From NCBI GenBank assembly GCA_016806645.1, contig JACSYO010000018.1, forward strand, positions 12,501 through 76,500: a DNA stretch of 64,000 nucleotides, in the 5' to 3' direction. Positions 47,540 through 60,339 of the stretch are shown piece by piece (the stretch's first letter is position 1; every line of letters starts with the position of its first letter). The notes below the pieces were generated by a model. That model was given only the letters and a program-made list of their open reading frames with translations, had not been told where the DNA came from and did no database searches. The position numbers were made by a program, and so were the translations under genes. The DNA comes from Ophiodon elongatus. Lineage: Eukaryota; Chordata; Actinopteri; Perciformes; Hexagrammidae.

Positions 47540-48240
47540 ATTGTTATTGCTGTGAGGCTGTACTTAAGCAAAGTGGTGTCTTGAGCTTAATGCTATGCAC
47601 ACAATGACGATGCCAAAATTCAGATATTTAGCAGGTATGTTTCCAATATTCACCATTAGTTAGGTGAGATAGTAAAATTACTAAATAGCACGTCATGCAA
47701 TATCTAACTAGAGCTGATGGGAATGTCATTAGATTTGCAAATATTTGATCATAAACTTAATGTGTGGGAGGCATTTTTAACTGATGATGAGGAAAAGGGA
47801 AAGTATCACAAAAATGATTGAAATTCATCAATGAATTCTATGGCAATCCATTCAATAGTTAAAGAGAAATTTCATTGACAACCACAAATGTCATCCTCAT
47901 CGTGGCACCGTAGAGGAAAAGTCAGAGGATCGCCATTATTTCACAGGATAAGTGAAGTTATTAGACTTCATCCTTTTGGCACGATAGCTGAAACGTGGGC
48001 ATCCATCCGATGAATGTTAAAATATTTCACAAAAATACTTAAATGTCAACCTCCTGGTGATGCTAGAGGATAATTCAGTGGGTCACTAAAGTCAGTAGGG
48101 TTTATCCGCCAAGGACCATGAAAATATCAAATTTCAGGACAATACATCCTGTAGTTGTTGAGATATTTCAGTTCGGACCAAAGTGGTGGACCGACCAACC
48201 GACTGACATTGCCATCCCTAGAGCCATTCTATTAGCATTA
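47540..48240 (+). mobile_element. Family E interspersed repeat, near-complete copy
   Basis: This is the longest copy. It begins with gtgaggctgtacttaagcaa, then gctgatgggaatgtcattag. Two imperfect internal repeats follow (attgacaaccacaaatgtca through aagtcagaggatcgcc, and again around 48030-48090). It ends gttgttgagatatttcagtt, gaccaaagtggtggaccgac, gccatccctagagcca. No open frame of note is present. I recognise it as one of the most common dispersed sequences of percomorph genomes, class uncertain. Confidence 0.7.
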
Positions 48241-49602
48241 GCAAGCTGATAGTTTATCATGAAAAGCAATTGGAAGAAACCTGCATGTGAAAAAAAAGCT
48301 AAGACAGTAGAGTGATAATGTTGATATAGGAATGGACTTTGCTCTCGTACATATTCATTATGCATATATACAAGCACACACAGCCTGACACACATCCAGC
48401 AGGTATTTCTTTCTGGGTGAAGGGAGCACATTTTGAGGGGAAGTCACAGGGTAGTTGGCATTCCCTATAAGTTACTGCTTGATTCTTGCTTACTTTACTC
48501 AAAGCAGTAATTTTTCCCAAGTTTTTTTCCAAAACTACATACTCTATCATATGCTCCATATCTAAATCAAAACTAGGTGCAGCCCATTATGGCGGACTAG
48601 TTCCTGAAATACCTAAAACGTAGTACAATGTGACTGTGACTTGTCCTGTACAGACAAAGTCACACTTACAGAAATGCTATTCAGGATAAAAATGTTGCTC
48701 TCTATTAACCGCAACGCAACATTTATGTCGCAACTTTTACTTTTAAACCAAGAACATTAACACACCGCAAATGTATTCTACCTTACTAAAACTATTTCCC
48801 CATTATTGTGTCCTTCTTGTCCTTGCATATCAAAATCACCTTTGGGCAAATGGAAAGCAGCTTGCTGATGCGGTTGACTGACTGACATCAGGCAATGCCA
48901 ACTGTTCTGGCATGTTGTTTTCTTTTAAGTGCTCCTTCATACGGCCGCGATATGAAGGCTGCGTCAGGCACCCTGAGTTCAGCGGAACGCGAGCACTGGC
49001 GCCACGAGGACAAACCACAAGAGTTTATTCCCCTGATGCGAAGCTGCTACACTTCTGTCTGGATGAACTCCCTGACCCCGGGTGTCTGATACTGTAATAA
49101 AGCCAGATGAAGAGATGCCCAGAGAGGCAGACGGAGTCAACAAGAGAGAAGGAGGGCAGGGGGTAGAGGGAGGAAGGAAGAGATCAAGGAGGGAGGACAG
49201 TGGAGGGAAGGAGGGATGCGGCTGAGGCATGCTCAGTGCCTCGCTAGTGATCTATCCCTCTTCCCGTCTCTCAAGCTCCCTGATTTTTTCTCTTCTCTCC
49301 ATGGTGAAGGGCAGAGAGGGGACAGGGCGGCTGTCCTCAACCCAGGTCAGGGCCTCTCAGTCTGGGGCAGCATCCCACTAATCCTGCCCTCCTCTACATA
49401 CTGGCAGAGAGCAGGTTTCCATCCAACCGTCATGCACAGTTGAAGTGACGCTGCAAGGACATGTACTTATACTCTAATACACCCAGGAAATACTGGACAA
49501 CACACGGCGATGCTGGAGATGTACAGCAGACCTTCTGAGAGGCTGCTGTGGCCAGATATGTCAGCACATCTCCATCTGAATTATTTATTTATTTTTTGCA
49601 AT
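48241..49602. other. Unassigned, with GC-richer open patch
   Basis: Between 48895 and 49097 the sequence is GC-richer, with two overlapping plus-strand frames (64 and 61 codons) and one minus frame. An aataaa lies at about 49098. No protein family was recognised. A purine-rich tract is at about 49100-49215. Confidence 0.4.
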
Positions 49603-49640
49603 ATCTGCAGTATTTAATTTTCAAAATAAATACTGCAGAT
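49603..49640. repeat. Perfect 14-bp inverted repeat with 10-nt loop
   Basis: The left arm atctgcagtattta (49603-49616) is the exact reverse complement of taaatactgcagat (49627-49640). Three more T-A pairs are possible inside the loop after one mismatch. The structure is AT-rich with a PstI-type ctgcag in each arm. Confidence 0.9.
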
Positions 49641-50060
49641 TCTCACCCAGGAACTGCCAATTCATCGCATCACAATTAACATAAATGTACTTGGATGAAA
49701 GCCCCAACAGACTGCATGGTGCGGTATCATATTCATGCTGGGAAATACAGTGCAGACTGAGTCAGTACATCACTGTGTAAATTAGCACAGGGGGCTGGAC
49801 TGGAAGAAGAACTTTAAATAAGACAGAACAGCAACAAAATGCAACAGGAAATATTGTTCCTTTTAATTTGGCATCTCTCTACTCGATTTACACTAGATGT
49901 TATTCATCTTGATGGCTGCTCTACTATCGTGCCGTCTGTCTATTTCTTTTTTGTCTGTCTGACTGTAATGCGATTTCCTCACTTGATCCAGGAATTTATC
50001 CTCGAAGGACCGCACAACAGATGCATTTGAGCTGTGCCTTTTTGTTGTTATCTAACAGAG
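49641..50060. other. Unassigned
   Basis: This is AT-rich. A 63-codon frame at 49839-50030 is unrecognised. Confidence 0.5.
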
Positions 50061-50092
50061 ATGGTATATTGGTAAGCGCTGTCGCCTCACAT
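50061..50092 (+). mobile_element. Degraded tRNA-like SINE head fragment
   Basis: The sequence ggtaagcgctgtcgcctcac resembles the A-box side of a common fish tRNA-derived SINE (ggttagcgctgtcgcctcac type, from memory). The expected B box does not follow. Confidence 0.35.
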
Positions 50093-52309
50093 CAAAAAAT
50101 GCATTCCCCCCGCCCCCTTGGCGAAAAACCTAGATGCCAAATAAAACATTTTGGATTATGAATTCTAAATTTCCATACCGGATCGGTCGAGACCGTTACC
50201 AACTAGATTGAAACAGATGATCCGCTGAGGTACTTTATTAAGAACTAAGCACCATATGAGAAGAATACAAACGTAATAGTAGATTATGACACAGGATCTC
50301 TTCACCACAAAAGGTTGGCCAAAAATGTAGCAGTTGATACAACTGGTCTGGGACTCTGGGACAGTTCCACTTGTTGCACGCTTGGCTCAAGTTCAAAAAC
50401 ATTGTTTAGTCATTTACATAGCTGTTGGCCAATCTATCCAAAGCAACAAACCTTAAAGGAAAAACATTCATCTCTCCTGTTATTGATGTTGAGGCTGGTT
50501 TCGACAAAGCTGTAGCAAATTCCTGAGAGACGTTAGGATAGCCATCTCGCTTTAATGGATTTCAATGTCTTCACTCATCAGCAGAGATGAACATTAAAAT
50601 TAGCATGATCTTTTAATTAGAAGCTCTCGATAGTGGTTGAAAAAATAAGTTCAAAGTACACCATCAGATTCTAGATACCAGTAGACACAAGGCCAACTCA
50701 ATTTGTTGGTCCATTTATCGATGCAGTTGTCCAAACCTTCAGTGTTTTCATCATCCATTAATCCATGCATTCCCAAACATTCATCAGTCTCCCATCCGTC
50801 ACCGTTGTCCCTCCACCCGGAACAAAGTCATACGGATACTGGATCAGTCATCCATCCATCAGTTAGCCGGGCAATTAGCCACCCATCCAGCCAGTCAGCG
50901 CGTGGCGAGTCTGGTTGAAGCAACCAGTCGGGTCAGGTCATGTGAGTAATGAAGAGGAAGAGACAGATTCACAGCAAACCGCGGAGTCACGACCCTCACA
51001 TCATCCCTCTCTGACTCACTTTATGGCTCCTCACATCTGTCTGCCTCCACTCACCTGTCTCTCTTTTCTCCATCAGCCCCCACTGTTTAAACTCTGGACT
51101 TATATTTTCACAGAAAGTGGACTCTCCAGGAACTAAAATGATTGCGGATGACTCCGGTTTCTATTCTTCTCTCTTTCTCTGGTGTTCAATCACAGTTTTG
51201 AGTGGACACCAGTCATGTGAAACCACGGGGGCGAGACTCCAAAGCGCCTTCTTGCAAGTCTATGAGACTATTTGTCGAGTAAATACAGTTTTATAAGTCC
51301 GATGCGACCCAGTATTACTTGTGGAAATCACAATGATTGTTGCTTCCTGTGGAAATGTAGTCTCATACTATCATATTTCCTAAAAAAGGGGAGGGAGAGA
51401 TGGTGGTTGGGACTACACCCCAAGTTGTTAGGGGTCAAAACGGATTAAATACCCTGACTTTTTTTGAAAATGCAACCTCTGCAGCAAAGCTATATTTGGC
51501 CTGTTTGATGATATTGTACTGGCGATTTGAAAGGTGACCGGTTCAACTACAGCTCTTTTATTGTGTTTTGAGCTCATTTACCCACACGATGAGAAGGTAA
51601 ATTTATCATAACTTTTGTATTAATAAAATATGCTTTGAGCATAATAAAACACCATCTTAAGAAAAGACACACAGTAAATGGAAGGGTTAAGTTCTACTGA
51701 AAAATATAGCTTGTAACTTTCTTTTTATTTTAAACTAACATTTAGCAAGGTGTGAGAACAAACGGTAGGGTTCATTGCCACATTAAAGAGTAGCATTAAG
51801 TTGTGCTGTTAAAGATGAAGATGTTGCATGAGGTAACATTGTGTTGGTAACAATCGTCACAGCACTGTTAGCTTCTCATCCTGATTGGGGTGCATCTGAA
51901 ACCACGGGATAATTCATATTTTTATTGGTTTTGAAAAAGTGACATTGACATCATGAGATATAGTTGTTTCATTCCAGAGGATATGTTATTATAATCGTTG
52001 ACAAATAGTTTTATAGTCCTGCATTGATATAAATCTTACCTTTATCCATTATGCTAAAATCCACTGCATTTCAGCTAATGTCAGCCAGGTTAGCCTTTGG
52101 CTCTATTTAGCTAATTTATTCAAGTATTTCTTCCATAAGTAACACACAAGAAACAATGTTTAGCTAGTGTTTGGGATAACATCACATACACTTATTATTA
52201 AAATGAAAGTAAAAGTCCTGTGTGGCAAAAGTTGTGAAAACAGAAAAGATTCTAAAGGACCAGACTATAAACCTGGTTCTGAAAAGTGAAGGACGCATGA
52301 TATTCATAG
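50093..52309. other. Unassigned 2.2 kb
   Basis: A CCAT-rich degenerate patch (catccat, catccagccag) lies at about 50750-50900. The part near 51395-51450 (gagatggtggttgggactac) weakly recalls family C. No gene was recognised. Confidence 0.4.
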
Positions 52310-52497
52310 TGTGTTGTCACTTCATGAAAGTTCGTTGTTACCTTTTTGGTTGCCTAAACATTTTTTATTCAGCGTTCAGTTGTACTTAGCTCCACCCTCT
52401 CGTGTCCCTTATGGATGCCAAAAGCCAACATGGTGATGGACTAAATACTAAAAAGTGTCTACGGGGACTACATCCACTTCTTAGAAACTCTATAGTA
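52310..52497 (+). mobile_element. Family A right-end fragment
   Basis: It shares cttcatgaaagttcgttgtt, acttagctccaccctctcgt and the terminal acatccacttcttagaaact with the 21.8-kb copy (gttcatgaaagttgattgta, acttagctccaccctcttgt) and with the 3.1-kb and 25.9-kb termini. Only the right module is present. Confidence 0.6.
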
Positions 52498-55134
52498 AGG
52501 CCTTACTCTCCTCCCATTGGCTCACAGACCTGGAGTCCCCATATATGAGGTTCACAGTTGGACCCTCTCTTTGCCACTCTCCAAGTGTTCCCTGGCTACG
52601 GGTATGTGTAGCAGTTTGAATACTTAGCTCTTCGGCTTTAAAACAAATCACAGCGTCTGTCTAATGAAGTGCGGGCCCTTGTGTTTCCAGTAAGGGTCCT
52701 CATGGTCCCTTGTGTGTTCAGTATTGCAGGCTGAGGAGAATGAGTGGGCAGAATGGCGGCAGTGCTGATAAAGAAGAGCCTTGACCCCCGAATGTACAGT
52801 CGAGGGTTCTATGTACATTGAAACGTTACCAAGCGAGTGGAAAAGGCCCGGCCACGGTTATACAACGACAACACTCTAGCAGTGAACAGGCCATCGAACC
52901 ACGGGTCTAAATCTGGCGGCTACTGCTTGTGTAACAGCAGAAACACCACTGTCCTGAAGAAACCCCTTCGCTTCCAGTTCCCATGCACCCAACCATCCTT
53001 CATGAAAAGACCAGCAGATCTTTGAGCAAGTTATTATATACTGCACGAGTTCAGTCTTTCATGCATTATTTAAATACTCCATAGAGCATCTTCATCAGAC
53101 CTTATGCACACGCTGCAATCCCTTTGCTTCCATACATTTATATTCATATAATGCAAGCAATCGACCGTTTTTTTTCTTGGTGAAGAGGGATCCAAGCCTG
53201 AAGTTGAAACCCTCAATTTACCAGTCAATCTATGTTCTAACGCTCAGCTAAAGCAAGCCCATCTCTTATGGATTCTGCTCTGGAAATAAGAACACTTCAT
53301 CCAGAATCCCACTGATGTTATAACGTAAATAACTAAAAACCCAGCCTCATAACACATCCTCACCCAACAGTGTATATTGTGGTTCACAACATGTGTTTGA
53401 TGGGAGTGGTATTTATTTAAATATTGTTGTTTACCCAATATTTCTGTTTTTAGCAGTCATTAATGAATGTAATTTCTAATATGCACTAGACTATTCAAGA
53501 CAAGGCGATTTTATTCATACAGTCCGATTTAACATTCCACAAAAAGCTTTAGAGCTTCCACACAACGTACAGTCTTCTGAGTTTTGTAGAATGGCAGTAA
53601 GTGTTCTGTATGGTACGAGTGGGAGTCAGAGGATGAAATGGTGAAAGGACGGGGACACTGAACAAGAGGTTTGGGAGAATAATATCCATAACATGAGTTG
53701 GCCAGCAAGGAATAGTTAGGACAAATTTATACATAATGAAAAAAATTTGATAGATCATGTGCCGGTCTACCCATTTCTGGACCTGGGGGGTCGGGGCAGT
53801 TGGGGAGTGGTTGGATCAGCCCCTGCCAAGCTCGCCACGTTTTTGCCTTCTTGGAGACAAATCTATTCTACCAGCTAGACTCACAACGGCTCAGTTTGGG
53901 TTAGCTCTTTCAAACTTCATGAATATAGCCAGGATTATATTAGGAAACTGGAAAAACACAAACACACCTTGTTATCCGGCCGTCATGTTGTATTTGCATG
54001 TGTTTCGGTTTTCTGTAGGGGGCTTTACAACCTGTGAAACTTGATTTTTTAGAGGGCATGGACAGACAACGTATTTTGTCATTTAATTTGGAGGACTTGT
54101 TGGAACCCCGATAAGTGACTGAATACATTCCAGTGGAATCAATTGCATCGTGTTATGTGAATACTCCTCCGTATTAGTATCTTCTTAGTATCATACATTT
54201 TATATTTATTTTTACTGTACTGTCTAATATTTACTGTGACAAAGATTTACATTTCCAATTCCCCTATGAGATACATTCAAGTTTCATCTTTTTATTTACC
54301 TGTTGTTAGTGCTGGCATTGTCCCCCACATAGAGAAACTTTTAGGAAACCACTGATTTTGTAAATGCTTTACACTTATCCCTCAGCCATCTACACTTTTT
54401 GTATTGATCTTAATAACACCAATCTCCCACATGTACATACATTCCTGGCTTCTCACAATAACATAAACCAGTGCAGTGCACATTCAGGTGTGCCCGTTCA
54501 GAGCGTGCGCCCATTCAAAGAGCCGCTGCCTGTAAAGACCCGCTTCGGAGGACCGTTTTGTCTTTGGGTCCCCAACAATACACCAGTAAATTGTATAGTA
54601 TCAAATGGACTGTTCCAGAGATATCCATAGGACACACACACATACAGACAGAGATTCCTTGCTTTATAGTTAGATTGAAATTAAAATGGCACCCGTCTGT
54701 AAAAAAATGTACTGTTTAAAAAGTACTTAATAATCCTGCAACTGAGACCAACTAGGGATAATGTTTCCTAAAACGTTGTGTATGCAAGATTTATCAGATC
54801 AAAGGCTTTCTCCCTCATTTCAGAGAAGTTAGAGCTTACACATTTCTGCAAGACAGGATGCAGAAATAATCATGCAAAACAGACAGATCTGGCAGATTCC
54901 AGAGGATTGGACGGGTAAACAAATGCAAATAATTATATTATATAAATACATATTCAAAAACACCCAAACTGTTCAAACTTGCACATAATCCCTCAGAAAC
55001 TGTTTATATGTGCTGCTGGGAAGTTGCTGTTTTGGTGCTTTTGACTCCGAACGCGAAATAGATTTTTAGATATATATCCTCCCCACAAACAGTGTGTTTG
55101 TTTGCACCTGGCTCCAAGTGTGGGCTCTCATTTA
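52498..55134. other. Unassigned 2.6 kb
   Basis: This is AT-rich, with short frames on both strands (62 to 95 codons), none recognised. No simple repeat of note was found. Confidence 0.45.
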
Positions 55135-55470
55135 GGTATAGTTGGGAGTGTATGTATCTAGTTTAACCCGTGCTGTGGGGACATAAATCGGTTTACACAG
55201 TCACATTGTGGGACTCACCTTCCCTATGGGGACAAATTGCAAGTCCCCACATCGTACATCATTATAGTTTAGTGGAGACTTTGTTTAAGGTTAGGGTAAG
55301 GCTAGGATTAGGTTAAGGTTAGGGCACATGTTAAGATTAGGCTGGTAGCGGTTATGGTTATGGTTAGAGTAAGTCTCCAGGAAATGTGATGTCCCCAAAA
55401 GTCCTGAAAAAAAGAGTGTGTGTGTGTATGTGTGTGCATGAGAGAGAGTGGGTGGAAGTATCCTGTTGGT

Positions 55471-55531
<61 letters not shown>
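55135..55531 (+). repeat. Dispersed GGTTAGG-type repeat ending in GT arrays
   Basis: Blocks gtgctgtggggacataaatc, ctatggggacaaattgcaag, tccccacatcgtacatcatt, ttaaggttagggtaaggcta and gtctccaggaaatgtgatgt occur in order, then a short GT run (55418-55439) and a long GT array (55472-55531). I recognise this arrangement, GGTTAGG-like sequence between gtccccac motifs followed by GT, as a common dispersed fish repeat. The GGTTAGG stretch is degenerate and is not a telomere. Confidence 0.65.
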
Positions 55532-55532
<1 letters not shown>

Positions 55533-55778
55533 CAGTCTCTCCCTCCAGTCAAACAGTGTCTGATTTCTGCAGCACACACAAAATACGTCCGAAGCTTTGC
55601 CTATGATCTTAACGTTTTAACATCTTCCTGTTTTTGGGAGAGATCTGTAAAGAGTTCTGTTGACGGCGCGTTGCGGTGACACGCCGAGAGATAACACACA
55701 CATCACACACACTGACTCAATGTCTGAAAGATGACACAAAATGCACACCCAAACACCAGCAGTGAATCACCTAAACAC

Positions 55779-55780
<2 letters not shown>
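55532..55780. other. Unassigned
   Basis: This is unique-looking spacer between the GT array ending at 55531 and the CA array at 55781. Nothing was recognised. Confidence 0.45.

Positions 55781-55847
<67 letters not shown>
55781..55847. repeat. (CA)n microsatellite, about 67 bp
   Basis: This is a pure CA array, 249 bp after the GT array ending at 55531 and inverted relative to it. Confidence 0.97.
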
Positions 55848-55848
<1 letters not shown>

Positions 55849-57594
55849 GATGAATGGCCCGCTGACGGGTGTGATGCAGAGTTGACAAAGGAGTCAGTTT
55901 GCTCCCAGACAGAAACTGTGGCACATTACAGACATGAGCGAGGACGAGGGAAAGATAAAGATGACTAATGGAACGGTAACATCATCAAAATGGTCGCTTT
56001 TCACGAATCAAAAAGAAAATCGGCCTCAATTTTCGGTTGATGGTCACACATTCAAGTATATTTAATGGGTCGAAAAGCAGGTTTAATCTTCATATGCCCG
56101 AGTGTCATATCTCAGACCCGTGCAAACGCTTCAGGTGGCGATAAAAACATGAACATTTCAGTGTTTTTACCAAAAGAGCAGCAATCTGAAGCAAGTAAAC
56201 AATATTTTCGGCTCAGTCTCAGGGTATACGAAAGCCTGCTGTCAAGAACTGTGAATGTTTTGCTCCTTCATACAACATCTTATTTTCCTTTCGCCTTGTA
56301 ACAGCAGCTGTACTTTAGTCAGACGGAACTCTAATTTCCCCACACGCGTTTTGTCTGTAGCCGTTTTATAAAAAGGGATATTTGCAGGTTTTGAAAAAGA
56401 TGGACATGAAAACAGCTTTTTGCCTGCTTGTCGACAGCATGCAGAGCCTCTGCCCTCAAACCATAACATGGAAAACAAGGAGGAGCAGTGAAGTATGCAC
56501 ACGCAATGCAGAGGGAGTCTTAAAGGCCGCCGTGCTCCTGATGTTCGTGCCTTAAAGGGCAGAAAACAGATGCTTATTTATTGAACTGCTCATCCAGATA
56601 CATGTAAGTAAAGCAGACAATGAAGCACATCTCAAATTAAAACCCCAAAGCAGTTTCAGGGCCTTTTTTCTTGCTTCCGTCTCAGTTTACTCACTGTGGC
56701 CTCGTTTTCACTGCAACATATGAATCCCATATAAATGCTGCGCCTCTATGGAAACAGCACAATCATGACTAGAACTAGAGAGAACTCAAACATGTATCTG
56801 GTGCAGTATGACACAGTTATAGTGCCATAAATCGTAATAAAGAAATACATAAACACATTTCGAATTTCTTTAAAAATGTATTTGACGAAAAATGGAATGG
56901 CATATACATATTCATTTCTTTTCCAAATAACCAAAAGTATTTATAATATTGGAGAAAAATTAAAGCCGCTTTTGCTATTAATATTTAACTATTTACATTT
57001 GTAAAACCTCTACTTACAACCTGTCTTGTTCTCTGCTCTCAGTTCAGTCAAAGTTTCACCGGGTTTTTGTCGCGTGGCTGCTGGTCAGTCGTGGCTTCCC
57101 AGTTAAATTTAGAAGTGTAGAATATAATATCATTCACAGGATCTGGTTGATGCCAATGGTTTTCAATTAGGACAAAAATGTATATGAGATGCGATTTTGA
57201 TCAGATATCACAATTTTAAGCCTCGATTTGGTTCCTCCTCCTGACACAATGTGTTTGTCACACATGATGTGTTCAAAGAGCATCAGACAGTTTGAAATCC
57301 ATCAATAATATCTGATTTCACAGCTTCTGGCTATGATAACTGATGTCATTTTGGAGATTTCTTTGAAAGCAAACATGCATTTCAAACCCACCTCTGGCTT
57401 TTGGGATTCAGAGGGTTAAAAACATGTTGTATGTCTGATTGCTTTAAAAAAATAAAAAAAGATGAAAGCTGAACAGGTCATTCATTTACATTCACTCGCC
57501 TGGTCAATGCTGGCATTTTGCAATAATCATCTAGAGACGTGGTCGAACAAGACCACGTGTCAACTAGGCTACTCAGGCAGCCTCTACCTAGGAA
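55848..57594. other. Unassigned 1.7 kb
   Basis: No gene, RNA or repeat was recognised. Frames are at most 86 codons. Confidence 0.5.
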
Positions 57595-57625
57595 ACACAC
57601 ACACACACGCACACACACGCACACA

Positions 57626-57676
<51 letters not shown>
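57595..57676. repeat. (CA)n microsatellite with CG steps
   Basis: This CA array has CG steps at about 57609, 57619, 57627 and 57669. It is purine/pyrimidine alternating throughout, so it is also a Z-DNA candidate. A GT array starts 146 bp to the right. Confidence 0.96.
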
Positions 57677-57820
57677 GTAGAAGATACCGACTCCGGCGAG
57701 GGTGCTAAACGCTGTGCCACTGTGTTTCTTTCATTCTGCAACAACTTGAAATGTCATGTAAATGAGACACACAGCTTCTGTACCCAGGGAAAGGCCTTTG
57801 TTTCAAAAACTTTTACCAGA

Positions 57821-57822
<2 letters not shown>
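57677..57822. other. Unassigned
   Basis: This is spacer between the CA and GT arrays. Nothing was recognised. Confidence 0.45.

Positions 57823-57863
<41 letters not shown>
57823..57863. repeat. (GT)20 microsatellite
   Basis: This is a pure GT array and the partner of the CA array at 57595 in an inverted pair. Confidence 0.97.
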
Positions 57864-57864
<1 letters not shown>

Positions 57865-58514
57865 TAAAGAATTTTGTGAAGTTTCTGTCTGTATGAAAAT
57901 GAGAAAATCTCGGTGAAAATTGGAACAGATTGGCAGGCAGCAGTGCACGCCACACGTCTATTAGATGCTACGATAAAATGAATAAATGAAATAAATACGT
58001 ACAAATTAGTCCGTTTCCCCAGCCAAAGAGCAGCTGTCTGTTTTATATTCCGAACATACGTACACACAAGAAAAAAACCTGTGTCCACAAAAACAGATGT
58101 TAGACTGTTTGCAATTCAAATTACCAAATAGTATCAACGGTATTGGAGCTGTGAAAGGTGTCAGGTTTGAATTCATATCCATGAACTATCAAAAGCTCCT
58201 TAAAAGGCTTAAAACAGATGCCGCGATGTGTAGAAAGTATCATAGTGCAAACATGTCCAGGATCTTTATATGAAGAAAGAAAAATACCCATTTGCCTCTA
58301 GGGGGAATCAGAGACAGAGGATGAGAGAAAGGGACGAGGATAATTCCACATGAGACATTGATAACTTTGACTGTGTGCATGAATGCCTGTGTATGTGAGT
58401 GTCAATAAATATGAACCCTCAAAATCATTGTGTTCAGCCATTGTTTCTTTACCATGCTTTTGTGTCTTTCCCCTCCTTTTTGATTCCACCTTTTTTAAAC
58501 TTTAATTTTATCTG

Positions 58515-58515
<1 letters not shown>
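57864..58515. other. Unassigned
   Basis: This is AT-rich, with no gene or repeat recognised. Confidence 0.5.

Positions 58516-58558
<43 letters not shown>
58516..58558. repeat. (CA)n microsatellite, about 43 bp
   Basis: This CA array is followed by a short second CA run (58569-58580). Confidence 0.96.
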
Positions 58559-58560
<2 letters not shown>

Positions 58561-59139
58561 ATCCTCACGCACACACACACGTTAATGCACTGCAACATTT
58601 ATCAAAGAAGTCAGAGTTCATCTTCCCTGAGCATTAAATCATGACCTTTCCTGCTCTACCACTCTTCTTCTTTATGAATTATTTCCTTTTCATTCTCTCC
58701 ATGCTTTATTGATCAGTCCTATGATTTTTTAATCACTTAAGACCCCTTTTTTTCCTCCGACCGCAGGTATAAAGCACATTAACCATTTAAACCAGTTATG
58801 AGCCACTGAATATTGTGTCAGTTTCTCTTGTTATTCATGCACAGGATGGGCCAAAATGTATGCAAGTCATATATTGCTTAGTATGATTATTAATAATAGG
58901 GTCTTATTCTTTGTAGTTTGGTCAATTATTTCTAACAATTATGATAACATTAAGTTCACTTGCGTAGTTGCTGGGAAACTCTCTATAACAAAGTCCAAGT
59001 CCAGTAACACATACAATAAAAAAGTGAACAGGATGGCTGGATTATCTTAACCACTTTATTAAAAGTTATTAACCAGGCCGTTCTGTGTTTGGAGCACGTA
59101 GCTTGAGAAGTACAGGAGTTCATCTGTTCATTGAATGTG
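58559..59139. other. Unassigned, may include L2 remnant
   Basis: This is AT-rich. The last part may belong to the L2 fragment that follows, but no reverse-transcriptase motif is readable before 59161. Confidence 0.4.
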
Positions 59140-59290
59140 TCTGTAATGTGTGGCCATTCACAAGGAACAATTCTTGGGCCACTTGAGTTTTCTGTGTGTA
59201 AATGTTGCCCATTAGCCACAGGATGTGTTGCTCTCATATCTCTTACTATGCTGATGACACACAGTTGGGTTTTTAGAACTCACCAACAAA
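59140..59290 (+). mobile_element. L2-type LINE reverse-transcriptase remnant (broken)
   Basis: From 59161 one frame reads QGTILGPLEFSV, matching the conserved QGS-ILGPLLFS block of L2 reverse transcriptases. From 59247 another frame reads YADDTQL, the catalytic Y-A-D-D box. The two blocks are 86 bases apart, which is not a multiple of three and is shorter than usual, so there is a frameshift and a deletion between them. The copy is dead. Confidence 0.7.
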
Positions 59291-60306
59291 GCAGACAACA
59301 TACAATATGCCCAATTATTCAAAACTAATTGGCCCAAAAATGTTTCCAGTGTAGACAAAATATCTCCCTTTTTCTTCTGTTCTTTGTGGTAGTGGGTCTG
59401 TAAACTAATATTTGGGGACATTTTTTTCTAGTCACTTTTGTTTTCTCTTCCAAACCAGTGACTACGTTGCAATGGGATCACACACCAGCCGCAACACCAA
59501 ATAAGGCAAGGGGTGTACATTTCTTCCCAGCCATCTTCAAACTCTGCCTTTTTTTTAAATCTCACTTACACATCTATACGTCTTGTGACAGCATCTTGCA
59601 CGGTTGCGACGCTGTTGCTACCACTTGGCTACTCAAAACCTTTTCTGCGGTAGTTCCCATCACAGTAGGGGTCTCAAGGACCATATTTTGACTTGATGAC
59701 TCACACTCAGACAAGGGGAAAACAATACCAGCGTTGCTGTGGGGACTAGTAACAGACTTTGGGTAACCCGGGGGTTGGTTGTGTGCCCATCTGACTTCTC
59801 GACTTTCATATCTGGGGAGACTTTTTTTTTAGAAATGTCGGCCCGTTCCGAGAACTACTACAACTATCTATTAAACTTGTTACTCAGAAAGTAACTTGGT
59901 GAGTAGTCTTAATAGTACCGGTATTGTGAATAATGTCTAAACTATGAGAATAAAATCCAAGTTGTATGAAACTGAAAGACGAATTAAAAAATGTAGTTCT
60001 ATTTTGGTCTGTCTGTCTCTTCTGTCCTCTCCAGATTTCCTCTCTTTTCTTTTTCCCGAAAGCATTTTTAAATATCTCATCGCAGTAGGAACAAGAGATG
60101 TAGAGAAGGGCACGGACATCTTGTATCTACCCTTCTTGGCCAGAGGAAAAGAAAGCAAGAAAAAGGGAAATAAGTGACCCACAATAGCCGGCAGGAGAGG
60201 AGGGATGGAAAGAAAGAGAGATTTGCTCAAAGCTCACATCCTGCTTTCACCCCAAATCATCTGTGACAATGTCTTGCGCATCCCATTGTGTGCACATGTG
60301 CATGTT
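59291..60306. other. Unassigned, possible further L2 sequence
   Basis: Around 59520-59580 a frame reading FFPAIFKLCLFFKSHL could be the decayed end of an L2 open frame, but this is weak. The rest is AT-rich. A T run is at about 59823-59831. No gene was recognised. Confidence 0.35.
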
Positions 60307-60339
60307 TGTGTGTGTGTGTGTGTGTGTTTGTGTGTGTGT
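60307..60339. repeat. (GT)n microsatellite, short and interrupted
   Basis: GT repeats with one TTTG interruption at about 60326-60329. Confidence 0.9.

Noticed and set aside
55270..55345. Interstitial telomere
   Set aside because: GGTTAGG-like motifs are irregular and belong to a dispersed repeat with gtccccac flanks. There is no regular TTAGGG array.
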